From assembly GCF_900459225.1 (NCBI RefSeq), contig NZ_UHFH01000003.1:216501-280500 (forward strand): a stretch of DNA of 64,000 nt, in the 5' to 3' direction. The notes under the pieces are model-generated. The model saw only the letters and a program-made list of their open reading frames with translations. It ran no database searches and was not told the origin of the DNA. This DNA comes from Streptococcus dysgalactiae subsp. dysgalactiae (GTDB lineage: Bacteria; Bacillota; Bacilli; Lactobacillales; Streptococcaceae). Both the position numbers and the translations under genes were made by a program. Positions 1-10,797 of the stretch are shown one piece after another (position 1 is the stretch's first letter; every line of letters starts with the position of its first letter).

Positions 1-897
1 GCTAAATTAAAAACTGGAGATGTGGTGGAAATCGTTACTAACCCTAACTCTTTTGGGCCGAGTCGTGACTGGATTAAGTTGGTAAAAACCAATAAGGCTC
101 GCAACAAGATTCGTCAGTTCTTTAAGAATCAAGATAAGGAGTTGTCGATTAATAAGGGACGTGATATGCTGGTTTCCTACTTTCAAGAGCAAGGATATAT
201 AGCTAACAAGTATCTTGATAAAAAACGTATTGAAGCTATTTTGCCAAAAGTCAGCGTTAAAAGTGAAGAGTCCCTTTATGCAGCGGTTGGTTTTGGGGAC
301 ATCAGTCCTGTCAGCGTCTTTAATAAATTAACTGAAAAAGAGCGTCGCGAAGAAGAAAGAGCCAAGGCCAAAGCAGAAGCAGAAGAATTGGTCAACGGTG
401 GCGAAATCAAGCACGAAAACAAGGATGTTCTCAAGGTTCGCAGTGAAAATGGTGTGATTATTCAAGGAGCATCAGGACTCTTAATGCGAATCGCCAAGTG
501 TTGTAACCCTGTACCTGGGGATCCCATTGAAGGCTATATTACCAAGGGACGTGGCATTGCCATCCACCGTGCGGATTGTAATAATATCAAGAGTCAAGAT
601 GGCTACCAAGAGCGTCTCATCGAAGTGGAATGGGATTTGGATAACTCCAGTAAAGATTACCAAGCTGAAATTGACATTTATGGGCTCAATCGTAGTGGCC
701 TTCTCAATGACGTCCTCCAGATTTTATCTAATTCTACCAAGAGTATTTCCACCGTTAATGCCCAGCCAACCAAGGACATGAAGTTTGCGAATATTCATGT
801 GAGCTTTGGCATTCCAAATCTGACGCATCTGACCACAGTGGTGGAAAAAATCAAGGCAGTTCCAGATGTTTACAGTGTGAAGCGGACCAACGGTTAA
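1..897 (+). CDS. rel: Bifunctional (p)ppGpp synthetase/hydrolase Rel, C-terminal part
   Basis: Reading frame 1 is open from the first base, so the gene begins upstream of the window; 298 residues are visible. They cover the end of the TGS domain (first ~30 residues), a helical region, a Lys/Glu-rich stretch, the conserved zinc-finger/RIS segment with [11 protein letters not shown] (Cys pair near visible residues 167-168) and HRADC, and a C-terminal ACT domain (from ~220). In this family the C-terminal half senses the ribosome and uncharged tRNA and controls the N-terminal hydrolase and synthetase of the stringent response. The hydrolase/synthetase half lies outside the window. dtd follows after 13 bp, as in other streptococci. 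Confidence 0.95.
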   Translation, partial: AKLKTGDVVEIVTNPNSFGPSRDWIKLVKTNKARNKIRQFFKNQDKELSINKGRDMLVSYFQEQGYIANKYLDKKRIEAILPKVSVKSEESLYAAVGFGDISPVSVFNKLTEKERREEERAKAKAEAEELVNGGEIKHENKDVLKVRSENGVIIQGASGLLMRIAKCCNPVPGDPIEGYITKGRGIAIHRADCNNIKSQDGYQERLIEVEWDLDNSSKDYQAEIDIYGLNRSGLLNDVLQILSNSTKSISTVNAQPTKDMKFANIHVSFGIPNLTHLTTVVEKIKAVPDVYSVKRTNG

Positions 898-910
898 CAA
901 AGGAGACAAG

Positions 911-1291
911 ATGAAAATTGTGATGCAACGGGTCAAAGAAGCTTCTGTTTCCATTGATGGGAAAATTGCTGGCGCTATTAATCAAGGGTTGTTGCTGTTA
1001 GTAGGCTTAGGCCCAGATGATGATGCAGAAGATTTGGCTTACGCTGTGCGAAAAATAGTCAACATGCGTGTTTTTTCAGATGCCGATGACAAGATGAATT
1101 TGTCTATTCAAGATATTAAAGGTAGTATCTTATCGATTTCGCAATTTACCCTCTATGCCGATACTAAAAAGGGGAACCGTCCCGCCTTTACAGGAGCTGC
1201 AAAGCCCGATATGGCTAGCCAGTTTTATGATCGCTTTAATGAGCAATTGGCAGAATTTGTGCCCACTACAGTCATAGGCAGAATGCCCTAA
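911..1291 (+). CDS. dtd: D-aminoacyl-tRNA deacylase, C-terminally truncated
   Basis: The N-terminal ~115 residues match DTD well (start [28 protein letters not shown] core). DTD removes D-amino acids from mischarged tRNA. Usual length is about 147 residues; this frame stops at 126 with the unrelated tail TTVIGRMP. The conserved C-terminal segment with the NxGPVT motif, which forms part of the chirality-checking active site, is missing. The region after the stop does not recover it in another frame. The start is well supported by AAAGGAGA upstream. I infer a truncated and probably inactive product; a sequencing error alone would not easily explain the loss of the downstream coding sequence. 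Confidence 0.85.
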   Translation: MKIVMQRVKEASVSIDGKIAGAINQGLLLLVGLGPDDDAEDLAYAVRKIVNMRVFSDADDKMNLSIQDIKGSILSISQFTLYADTKKGNRPAFTGAAKPDMASQFYDRFNEQLAEFVPTTVIGRMP

Positions 1292-1337
1292 ACAACCCCC
1301 TCTCCTAGTAAGCTTACTAAGGGGTGGGAGTGAGCTA

Positions 1338-1387
1338 GCAGATTAACAAGAAGGTTGACAGGGTTGTCAGCCTTTTTGTTAATCTGC
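1338..1387 (+). terminator. Long perfect hairpin after dtd
   Basis: A 50-nt self-complementary sequence: a 12-bp outer stem (GCAGATTAACAA with TTGTTAATCTGC), an inner GAAGG/CCTTT stem with one G-T pair, and a TGACA/TGTCA tip around GGGT. The right arm carries a short T run. It probably ends the rel-dtd transcript, although the T run lies inside the stem rather than after it, so a small repeat element is an alternative. Confidence 0.55.
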
Positions 1388-1458
1388 TTTAAAAATCAGG
1401 GCAAATGGGTAGTCCTATGGTATAATTTGTCTAAAGCATCTTGTTAGAGAGGGGAATT

Positions 1459-2307
1459 ATGAGGCTGAAAGACTATTTTCCAGACATGGAGTTGGGAGCT
1501 TTTCCTTTAACAGATCCTGATTGGATTAGTATTGAAGAAGGTGATCATTATGTGCATTTGCCCAAGGCTAGTTTGTCAGAGAGGGAACGCCTCTTGCTTG
1601 GTTTGGGACGAGATCAACACCAAACATCTAGTCATTCGCTGTCGCCTTGGTACCATTACTTGGTGGACCGTCAAGGGAACCCGCCTGATATGTTGAAAGA
1701 TTGTCAGTTGCTTTACCTAAACCATCATCAGCCTTTGTCAGCGGATTTGATTGATTTGTTGCAAAGCATGATTGAGCAGTTTGAAGCCATTCTGCCTATC
1801 AGCCAGACTCGGACAGCTTTTCTTTGTGGACAAGGCAGTTCAGCTGACCTCTTGCAATTACTTCGGGACCTCCTGCCAACCATTGAGAGTGATTTTGGTT
1901 TGGCTTTGACAGTATTTGTGGGCAATGCCTGGCATCAGTTGGCAGCTAGTAGTTTCAGAGATTGTTTTGAGGAGGAAAATCAGCTGCTCACGGCCTATTT
2001 GGCTCAAAAATCTGGAGGAAAGCTATTAACGTTTTCAGAAGTGATGCTTTGGTCTCTGCTATCTCACCAAACTTTCCCAGCCTTAACGCGGCAATTTCAT
2101 CATGTTTTAACTCAACAAAAAGATATGGCAGAAGTGGTTCAAGCCCTGTGGTTAGAACATGGAAATCTGGTTCAAACTGCTCAGCGCCTCTATATTCATC
2201 GCAATTCATTGCAGTACAAACTTGACAAATTTGCTCAGCAATCGGGCCTTCGTCTAAAGCAATTGGATGATTTGGCTTTTGCTTATCTTTTTCTCTTGAA
2301 ATATTAG
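1459..2307 (+). CDS. PucR-type HTH regulator (leucine-rich protein)
   Basis: A 282-residue protein whose last ~60 residues form a PucR/CdaR-type helix-turn-helix: a long leading helix, HGNLVQTAQRLYIHRNSLQYK, then a leucine-rich tail. The N-terminal part is Leu/Gln-rich and has no recognisable enzymatic motif. The ATG at 1459 is chosen over the in-frame TTG at 1441 because GAGGGG lies 6 bases before it. The gene sits 300 bp upstream of msmK-dexB-pulA in the same orientation, which suggests, without proof, a role in alpha-glucan utilisation. PucR-type proteins bind DNA as multimers, but no operator is obvious here. Confidence 0.7.
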   Translation: MRLKDYFPDMELGAFPLTDPDWISIEEGDHYVHLPKASLSERERLLLGLGRDQHQTSSHSLSPWYHYLVDRQGNPPDMLKDCQLLYLNHHQPLSADLIDLLQSMIEQFEAILPISQTRTAFLCGQGSSADLLQLLRDLLPTIESDFGLALTVFVGNAWHQLAASSFRDCFEEENQLLTAYLAQKSGGKLLTFSEVMLWSLLSHQTFPALTRQFHHVLTQQKDMAEVVQALWLEHGNLVQTAQRLYIHRNSLQYKLDKFAQQSGLRLKQLDDLAFAYLFLLKY

Positions 2308-2494
2308 GGAGGCCACAGGCTTCCTTTTCTCTTGCTCTGAATTCCATTGATAAGAGCAAGTAGTCAATATTTAGAGAGGGTTGATTTATTTCAACTGCTT
2401 GATGTTAGATAAGGGAATCTATTTTGTTAACCGTAAAACTTGGATTTGCTTAACTATTGTGCAAGGTGCCCAAAGAAATTTGGATGTTTTGCCT

Positions 2495-2524
2495 GTGTTT
2501 TGAAATCGCTATCTTTGTTATAAT
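2495..2524 (+). promoter_or_regulatory. msmK promoter with overlapping cre site
   Basis: The -10 box is TATAAT (2519-2524) with a weak -35, TGTGTT (2495-2500), 18 bp upstream. The 15-mer TTGAAATCGCTATCT (2500-2514) fits the CcpA consensus WTGNAANCGNWNNCW at every fixed position and fills the -35/-10 spacer. This predicts catabolite repression of msmK-dexB. Confidence 0.6.
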
Positions 2525-2604
2525 AACATCATCAAATAAAAGATGTTAGCGGTTTCTAGGCTTACAGTCAACTAGAACATTTACTAACAAAATAGGAGTT
2601 ACAT

Positions 2605-3738
2605 ATGGTTGAATTAAATTTAAATCACATCTATAAAAAATACCCGAACACGACTCACTATGCTGTTGAGGATTTTGATTTGGATATTAAAGATAAAGAG
2701 TTCATCGTCTTTGTTGGTCCATCAGGATGTGGGAAATCAACAACACTTCGTATGATTGCTGGTCTTGAGGACATTTCAGAAGGAGAGTTGAAGATTGATG
2801 GCGAAGTAGTCAATGACAAATCTCCTAAAGACCGTGACATTGCTATGGTTTTCCAAAACTATGCTCTTTATCCTCATATGACTGTTTATGACAATATGGC
2901 CTTCGGTCTTAAATTACGTAAATACAAAAAAGATGATATTGATCGTCGCGTGAAAGAAGCTGCAGAAATTCTCGGTTTAACTGAGTTCTTGGAACGTAAA
3001 CCTGCTGATCTTTCTGGAGGTCAACGCCAACGTGTTGCCATGGGTCGTGCCATTGTCCGTGATGCTAAAGTTTTCTTAATGGATGAACCTCTGTCAAACT
3101 TGGATGCCAAGCTTCGTGTGTCTATGCGTGCTGAAATTGCTAAAATACACCGTCGTATCGGCTCAACAACTATTTATGTTACCCATGATCAAACGGAAGC
3201 TATGACTTTAGCAGACCGCATTGTTATCATGAGTGCTACGAAAAACCCTCAAGGAAATGGGACGATTGGTAAGATTGAGCAAGTGGGCTCACCGCAAGAA
3301 TTGTACAACCTTCCGGCTAATAAATTCGTTGCTGGCTTTATCGGGAGTCCTGCCATGAACTTCTTTGAAGTAGAAGTTAAAGACGGCCGCATCGTGAGTG
3401 AGGATGGCCTTGACATTGCTATTCCAGAAGGACAAGCAAAAATGCTTGAAGCGGCTGGCTACAAAGGTAAAAAAGTCACTTTTGGTATTCGTCCAGAAGA
3501 CATTTCAAGCAACCAAATCGTGCATGACACTTATCCAAATGCGAATGTGAGTGCAGAAGTTTTGGTATCTGAACTGCTTGGTTCGGAGACGATGCTTTAT
3601 GTGAAACTTGGTCAAACAGAGTTTGCTTCTCGTGTAGATGCGCGTGATTTCCATAGTCCAGGTGAACAAGTCAGTTTGACTTTCAATGTAGCAAAAGGTC
3701 ATTTCTTTGATATTGATACAGCACAAGCTATTCGTTAA
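2605..3738 (+). CDS. msmK: Multiple-sugar ABC transporter ATPase MsmK
   Basis: A 377-residue MalK/UgpC-type ATPase that energises several carbohydrate ABC importers in streptococci. Walker A is GPSGCGKST (residues 38-46), the signature LSGGQRQR starts near 136, Walker B is VFLMDEP near 156-162, and the H-loop is THDQ near 194. The C-terminal OB-like regulatory domain is complete, including GIRPEDI. No permease or binding-protein genes adjoin it, consistent with a shared ATPase that works with distant permeases. The start has AGGAG 8 bases upstream. dexB follows after a hairpin. Confidence 0.93.
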   Translation: MVELNLNHIYKKYPNTTHYAVEDFDLDIKDKEFIVFVGPSGCGKSTTLRMIAGLEDISEGELKIDGEVVNDKSPKDRDIAMVFQNYALYPHMTVYDNMAFGLKLRKYKKDDIDRRVKEAAEILGLTEFLERKPADLSGGQRQRVAMGRAIVRDAKVFLMDEPLSNLDAKLRVSMRAEIAKIHRRIGSTTIYVTHDQTEAMTLADRIVIMSATKNPQGNGTIGKIEQVGSPQELYNLPANKFVAGFIGSPAMNFFEVEVKDGRIVSEDGLDIAIPEGQAKMLEAAGYKGKKVTFGIRPEDISSNQIVHDTYPNANVSAEVLVSELLGSETMLYVKLGQTEFASRVDARDFHSPGEQVSLTFNVAKGHFFDIDTAQAIR

Positions 3739-3756
3739 ATAGACCTCCTAGAATAT

Positions 3757-5433
<1,677 letters not shown>

Positions 5434-6050
5434 AAAATGTTAAAAAATGTTAATCGTTTCATTGAGTTAGTCTGTAACTGTTAGAGAAGTGATTAGAGAA
5501 AGGACTGAGTTCTGTATTGGACAGAGCTCAGTTCTTCTACGTTTAGGCCAGTTTATCAGTTGTGAGTGAAGGGAGCAGATATTTAATCAGAAGACTGTCA
5601 TGAATGAAGATCGCCATCAGAGTTTTTCTAACAGGTATTTACTCAAAAGAATACACAAATGTACTTTACAGTACATCATGATGAAACAGATTCAAGATAA
5701 GTTGCAAAGATTTATGAAGGTAAATCAATAGTATGAAATAGCAATGTCACTTATTAGAAAATTTAGCAAGAGCTATGATGAGTAGTAAAAGAAATTACGA
5801 AAGGCAAACGACCAGTATTTAAATCTAAAAAATCAATAATGATATGTAAGCATCTATTTGGATTGAGTAGATGCTTGTCTATGTCCCAAAATAAAAAGTG
5901 TCATTGTATCAAAGATGGTATAAACTAGATGATCGTTAGCTGCCCTCGTTGTCAATGATCACATGTCTTGTTCAACAAATCGGAAATAATGTCTAACTGG
6001 ATTAACGCGGTTTTGTGGTCTTTTGAAAATAGGAAAGAAGATAGGATTCT
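5434..6050. other. 620-bp intergenic stretch with degenerate sequence
   Basis: No convincing gene. Two items can be seen. First, 5499-5541 closely resembles the transposase-end terminator of the IS element at 40325-40370 (shared AGTTCTGTATTG core), so it is either an IS relic or a shared terminator. Second, 5848-5876 is a perfect 9-bp hairpin, AAGCATCTA/TAGATGCTT. Short frames at 5690-5870 are broken by stops and I cannot assign a family to them. Confidence 0.5.
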
Positions 6051-6053
6051 ATA

Positions 6054-6082
6054 TTGCAAGCGTTTGCATAATATGTTAAGAT
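6054..6082 (+). promoter_or_regulatory. pulA promoter overlapped by a palindromic cre/MalR-like operator
   Basis: TTGCAA (6054-6059), a 17-bp spacer, and TAAGAT (6077-6082) form a plausible promoter. The perfect palindrome TGCAAGCGTTTGCA (6055-6068) covers the -35. It fits the CcpA cre and is also close to streptococcal MalR operators. Repression by either is predicted. AGGAGG lies at 6108-6113, 4 bases before the pulA ATG. Confidence 0.65.
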
Positions 6083-6117
6083 AAGCTTGTTAGAATCTTT
6101 TATCAATAGGAGGTCTT

Positions 6118-9100
6118 ATGACAACGAGAGTCACACAAGGGTCTAAACACTACAAATATGCTATCAAAAAATTGAGCATAGGTGTTGTATCTGTAGCAAC
6201 TGGGGCAAGTATTTTGCTCTATAGTCCGCAAGTTTTGGCACAAGAAAGCAGCCCAGAAACTGAGCTTACACTAACTCAGGCAGAGTCTGAGAAGAGGATA
6301 GTAGAACACCCCACTACTGTTGTTGATGAGGATATTAATGCAAACGCTGGCGTATCTTTAGAAAGTTCTGAGACCATAGCAGCAGTAGCCAACGCTTCAA
6401 GTCAAACGACTGAGAATCAGCTGTCGGCTAACCAAGCTAGTTCTTCTCAGATTGATCAAGTTAGTGAACCAACTAAGCCTCTTGCGACTGATGCGGCAGC
6501 AACAACTCCAGCGATTGCGGATAATCATTTGCGGCTGCATTTAAAAGCATTGCCAAAAGACCAGTCGCTTGAAAGTCTAGGCCTTTGGGTGTGGGATGAT
6601 GTGGATCAGCCTTCAAAAGATTGGCCAAATGGTGCCATTCCATTGACTACAGCTAAAAAAGATGATTATGGTTATTACCTTGATGTCAAATTAGCAGAGA
6701 AACAACGCAAGCAGATTTCTTACCTTATCAACAACAAGGCTGGGGAAAACCTTTCAAAAGACCAGCACTTCCAGTTGCTGACGCCAGAAATGAATGAAGC
6801 TTGGGCAGATGAATCCTATAAGATTCATGCCTATGAGCCGCTTCAAAAAGGCTACATTCGGATTAACTATCACAATGAAACAGGTAACTACGATCATTTA
6901 GCCGTTTGGTTATTTAAAGATGTTCAACAGCCGTCAACCGATTGGCCAAACGGACTTGATTTGGTCAATAAAGGGCCTTATGGGGCTTATGTGGATGTGC
7001 CTCTAAAAGAAGGTGCCAAGGAAATTGGTTTCTTAATTTTAGATAAGAGCAAGTCAGGCGATGCCATCAAAGTTCAACCTAAGGACTACCTTTTCAAAGA
7101 CCTAGACAATCATACACAGATTTTTATCAAAGACACCGATCCTAAGGTTTACAACAATCCTTATTATATTGATCAGGTTAGTCTCAAAGGGGCTGAGCAA
7201 ACTGAATTGAGGGAGCTAAGAGCAACTTTTACCACCCTAGAAGGACTGGATCAGTCAGATGTGCTAAAAGCCATCAAAGTGACCGATAAAGATGGTAAAG
7301 CAGTTACCGTTGATGACCTTACCTTTGACAAGGACAATCCTGTGGTGATTCTCAAAGGGGACTTTAACGTAGCTGGAGCAAACTACACCGTTACGTACGG
7401 AGAGGTTAGCCAAGCTGCTCGCCAATCTTGGCAATTAAAAGATAAACTCTATGCTTACGATGGTGAACTTGGGGCTAGTCTAGCTGAAGATGGTTCAGTT
7501 AACTTGGCTTTATGGTCTCCGAGTGCTGACAGTGTTAAGGTTGTCGTTTACGATAAACAAGACCAGACAAAAGTGGTTGGTCAGGCTGATTTGACCAAGT
7601 CGGACAAGGGTGTTTGGAGAGCTCATCTGACCTCTGACAGTATCAAGGGCATTAGTGATTACACAGGCTACTATTACCTTTATGAAATCACGCGCGGTCA
7701 GGAAAAAGTCATGGTTTTGGATCCTTACGCCAAATCTCTAGCCGCGTGGAACAATGCGACCGCCACTGACCAGATTAAAACCGCTAAGGCTGCCTTTGTC
7801 AATCCAAGTCTCATTGGCCCTAAAGACCTTGACTTTGCTAAGATTGATCATTTTACCAAACGCGAAGATGCCATTATCTATGAAGCTCATGTACGAGATT
7901 TCACCTCAGACCCAAGCCTTGATGGCAAATTAAGGAATGAGTTTGGCACATTTGCTGCTTTTGTAGAGAAACTGGATTACCTCAAAGAGTTAGGAGTTAC
8001 TCACGTTCAGCTACTGCCAGTTTTGAGTTATTTTTATGTGAACGAATTGGACAAGAGCCGCTCAACAGCTTATACGTCTTCAGATAATAATTACAACTGG
8101 GGGTATGACCCACAACACTACTTTGCCCTTTCTGGCATGTATTCGGCAAATCCTAACGACCCTGCTTTACGTATTGCAGAGCTTAAAAACCTTGTCAATG
8201 AGATTCATAAACGTGGCATGGGGATTATTTTAGATGTGGTTTATAACCATACCGCTAGAACTTATCTATTTGAAGATTTGGAACCTCACTATTATCACTT
8301 TATGAACGCTGACGGCACAGCAAGAGAAAGCTTTGGTGGAGGTCGTCTAGGAACGACACATGCTATGAGCCGTCGTATCTTGGTGGATTCGATCACTTAT
8401 TTGACTCGTGAATTCAAGGTAGACGGTTTCCGTTTTGACATGATGGGTGACCATGATGCGGCAGCCATTGAACAAGCTTTCAAAGCAGCTAAGGCCATTA
8501 ATCCTAATACTATTATGATTGGTGAAGGCTGGCGCACTTACCAAGGCGATGAGGGGAAAAAAGAAACAGCAGCCGACCAAGACTGGATGAAGGCAACTAA
8601 TACGGTTGGGGTCTTCTCAGATGATATTCGAAACACCCTCAAATCAGGTTTTCCTAATGAAGGCACAGCGGCCTTTATTACCGGTGGCGCAAAAAATCTA
8701 GAAGGTTTGTTCAAAACAATCAAAGCACAACCTGGTAATTTTGAAGCGGATGCCCCAGGAGATGTGGTTCAGTATATTGCAGCCCATGACAATCTGACCT
8801 TGCATGATGTTATTGCCAAATCCATTAATAAGGATCCTAAAGTTGCCGAAGAAGAGATTCACAAGCGTATACGTTTAGGAAACACCTTGATTTTAACCGC
8901 TCAAGGGACTGCCTTTATTCATTCTGGTCAGGAATATGGACGGACCAAACACCTTTTAAATCCTGATTACAAGACAAAGGTTGCTGATGATAAGGTACCC
9001 AATAAGGCAACCCTGATTGAAGCCGTAGCAGAATATCCTTATTTCATCCATGATTCTTATGATTCGTCTGATGCGGTCAATCATTTTGACTGGTCAAAGG

Positions 9101-9741
9101 CAACAGATGGTCAAGCCAATCCAATTAGCTACCAAACACAGGCTTACACCAAGGGCTTGATTGCCCTTCGTCGCTCAAGCGATGCTTTCAGAAAAGCAAG
9201 TATGGCAGATGTCAACCGTGATGTGACCTTAATTACCCAAGCTGGTCAAGGAGATATTCAAAAAGATGACTTGATTATTGGTTACCAAACCATTGCTTCC
9301 AATGGGGATCGCTACGCTGTTTTTGTCAATGCGGATAGTAAAGCGCGCACCGTGGTCTTACCAGATAAGTACCGTCATTTGCTAAAAGCACAGGTGCTTG
9401 TGGATGCGCAGCAGGCTGGAACTAGTGTTATTGCTAACCCTAAAGGCATTCAGTTTATCAAAGATGGCTTGACTATCGATGGACTGACTGCTATTGTCTT
9501 GAAAGTGGCAGCAGGCGCAGTGGAGGCACCAAGTCAAACGCAGCAAGCAACGTCTGGACAGTCAGTAAGGCCAGTGTCAACGGCTGTTCCTAAGGCAAGT
9601 CCTTTGATGACACCAGACCAGAAACCTCAACAAGCTACCCTTCCTCAAACAGGCGAAATGACCTCAAAAGGGTTATTGGCAACTGGGATGACGATGTTAG
9701 TAGCAGCTTTTGGCCTCTTTACTAAGCGTCAAAAAGATTAA
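6118..9741 (+). CDS. pulA: Cell-wall-anchored pullulanase
   Basis: A 1207-residue surface enzyme that debranches glycogen or pullulan. The N-terminus has a YSIRK-like signal (YAIKKLSIGVVSVATG) with cleavage probably after LAQE (~42). A low-complexity Ser/Thr/Ala linker follows, then two CBM41-like carbohydrate-binding repeats (~137-240 and ~240-350, each with WVW/WLF and DWPNG motifs) and a GH13 pullulanase core: YNWGYDP near 659, Asp774 in GFRFDMMGD, Glu803 in IGEGW, Asp891 in AAHDN. The C-terminus has sortase motif LPQTG (from ~1175), a hydrophobic segment and KRQKD. No frameshift is seen. Catabolite repression is suggested by the upstream operator. It likely feeds the maltodextrin pathway together with dexB and msmK. 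Confidence 0.95.
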   Translation: MTTRVTQGSKHYKYAIKKLSIGVVSVATGASILLYSPQVLAQESSPETELTLTQAESEKRIVEHPTTVVDEDINANAGVSLESSETIAAVANASSQTTENQLSANQASSSQIDQVSEPTKPLATDAAATTPAIADNHLRLHLKALPKDQSLESLGLWVWDDVDQPSKDWPNGAIPLTTAKKDDYGYYLDVKLAEKQRKQISYLINNKAGENLSKDQHFQLLTPEMNEAWADESYKIHAYEPLQKGYIRINYHNETGNYDHLAVWLFKDVQQPSTDWPNGLDLVNKGPYGAYVDVPLKEGAKEIGFLILDKSKSGDAIKVQPKDYLFKDLDNHTQIFIKDTDPKVYNNPYYIDQVSLKGAEQTELRELRATFTTLEGLDQSDVLKAIKVTDKDGKAVTVDDLTFDKDNPVVILKGDFNVAGANYTVTYGEVSQAARQSWQLKDKLYAYDGELGASLAEDGSVNLALWSPSADSVKVVVYDKQDQTKVVGQADLTKSDKGVWRAHLTSDSIKGISDYTGYYYLYEITRGQEKVMVLDPYAKSLAAWNNATATDQIKTAKAAFVNPSLIGPKDLDFAKIDHFTKREDAIIYEAHVRDFTSDPSLDGKLRNEFGTFAAFVEKLDYLKELGVTHVQLLPVLSYFYVNELDKSRSTAYTSSDNNYNWGYDPQHYFALSGMYSANPNDPALRIAELKNLVNEIHKRGMGIILDVVYNHTARTYLFEDLEPHYYHFMNADGTARESFGGGRLGTTHAMSRRILVDSITYLTREFKVDGFRFDMMGDHDAAAIEQAFKAAKAINPNTIMIGEGWRTYQGDEGKKETAADQDWMKATNTVGVFSDDIRNTLKSGFPNEGTAAFITGGAKNLEGLFKTIKAQPGNFEADAPGDVVQYIAAHDNLTLHDVIAKSINKDPKVAEEEIHKRIRLGNTLILTAQGTAFIHSGQEYGRTKHLLNPDYKTKVADDKVPNKATLIEAVAEYPYFIHDSYDSSDAVNHFDWSKATDGQANPISYQTQAYTKGLIALRRSSDAFRKASMADVNRDVTLITQAGQGDIQKDDLIIGYQTIASNGDRYAVFVNADSKARTVVLPDKYRHLLKAQVLVDAQQAGTSVIANPKGIQFIKDGLTIDGLTAIVLKVAAGAVEAPSQTQQATSGQSVRPVSTAVPKASPLMTPDQKPQQATLPQTGEMTSKGLLATGMTMLVAAFGLFTKRQKD

Positions 9742-9752
9742 AAACCATGTCT

Positions 9753-9787
9753 AACAGAATCTGATACTTCTCAGGTTCTGTTTTTTT
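9753..9787 (+). terminator. pulA terminator
   Basis: A 12-bp stem (AACAGAATCTGA, loop TACTTC, TCAGGTTCTGTT) followed by a T run. Confidence 0.8.
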
Positions 9788-9834
9788 GGAGCATTTTAAT
9801 AAAACCGCTGTGCTGTGATGATTTTTTGAGCGTC

Positions 9835-9881
9835 AAAAAAGAGCTGGGTCAACTTTCCTATGAGAGGAGTTGATTTAGCTC
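9835..9881 (-). terminator. Terminator of the small membrane protein gene
   Basis: Read on the minus strand, a 14-bp arm pair (GAGCTAAATCAACT with AGTTGACCCAGCTC, one mismatch) is followed by TTTTTT, just past the stop codon at 9895. Confidence 0.7.
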
Positions 9882-9894
9882 TAGCCTAATGATA

Positions 9895-10185
9895 TTAATT
9901 GCCAAATACGGGTAAGATGCCAAAGAGAATAAAAAGATTGATCCAAAACGCCCCACAAAAGAGTAAGCCAAATAGGATGAGCCCCCAACGCTTGCTGATA
10001 GCTCCCATCAGAATAGTCAGGATACCGAGGATGAGAAACCCTTTTTGCATCACTAAAAAGTAAAGGTTATAATCCAAAACCATTGTGTCCCATCGAACAA
10101 AAAACATGGCCAGCCATAGCAGGCAAACTAAGACAAGGTAGGGTTTGGCATAGCGATTGATAAGGGGTCTAAACTGTGCTAACAT
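9895..10185 (-). CDS. Small membrane protein of unknown function
   Basis: A 96-residue protein with three hydrophobic segments (YLVLVCLLWLAMFFV, FLILGILTILMGA, LILFGLLFCGAFW) and a short hydrophobic tail. I do not recognise the family. The ATG at 10185 (MLAQFRPL) is preferred over the upstream ATG at 10215, because AAAGGAACC precedes it. It stands alone between two divergent or convergent neighbours, so context gives no function. Confidence 0.6.
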   Translation of the reverse strand: MLAQFRPLINRYAKPYLVLVCLLWLAMFFVRWDTMVLDYNLYFLVMQKGFLILGILTILMGAISKRWGLILFGLLFCGAFWINLFILFGILPVFGN

Positions 10186-10340
10186 TTGGCTAGGTTCCTT
10201 TCTATGAGGGCGCAAAGAGACTCATATTACCTTAGTTTTATTATAAAATAAAATGGTAACCCTTTCAAGACGGAATTAGTTGAGAAAGCCACTGCTTTGG
10301 TGTATGATAAGGGACAAGACCAAGACAAAGGAGATTAGCA

Positions 10341-10691
10341 ATGACTTTTGAAGAAACCATAGCTCAGTTTACAACGATGGAAATCGGTGAGATAAAACAA
10401 GCCATCGAGAGTGGCAAAGATATGATTGTGTTTTTAGGGCGTTCAACCTGTCCTTTTTGCCGCCTTTTTGCTCCAAAACTGGCTCAAGTTGCTGAGGCCA
10501 ACCATCTGGATGTTTTCTTTGTCGCTAGTGATAATCTTGCTGATGCGCAGCAACTTCAAGCCTTTCGCCAAGAGTATCACTTAGCGACTGTTCCAGCCTT
10601 GTTGGTGATTCACAGTGGTCAAGTGAGAGCGGTTTGTGATTCCAGTTTGACAGAAAGTGAGATTCTGACTTTTTTGACGACGAAAGAGTAG
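10341..10691 (+). CDS. Thioredoxin-like protein
   Basis: A 116-residue thioredoxin fold with active site CPFC (Cys37, Cys40) and the cis-Pro loop TVPALLV. There is no signal peptide, so it is probably cytoplasmic. It resembles bacteriocin-transport accessory (Bta-type) proteins of streptococci, but no bacteriocin genes are nearby. A redox role is likely; the substrate is unknown. AAAGGAG sits 8 bases before the ATG. Confidence 0.75.
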   Translation: MTFEETIAQFTTMEIGEIKQAIESGKDMIVFLGRSTCPFCRLFAPKLAQVAEANHLDVFFVASDNLADAQQLQAFRQEYHLATVPALLVIHSGQVRAVCDSSLTESEILTFLTTKE

Positions 10692-10733
10692 GGTTCTGGC
10701 CTGACTTTCTCTGTCAGAAAATAAGGTCTTGCC

Positions 10734-10762
10734 TTGCTATACGCTTCTATTTTTGTTATAGT
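10734..10762 (+). promoter_or_regulatory. yajC promoter
   Basis: TTGCTA (10734-10739), a 17-bp spacer and TATAGT (10757-10762), 36 bp before the yajC ATG, with AAAGGAGA as ribosome site. Confidence 0.6.
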
Positions 10763-10797
10763 AAGACATGACTTTTATAGAATAAAAAGGAGACATT

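Noticed and set aside
5690-5870. Short frames before pulA, for example ITKGKRPVFKSKK
   Set aside because: Interrupted by several stops in all frames and no family recognised; treated as decayed sequence.
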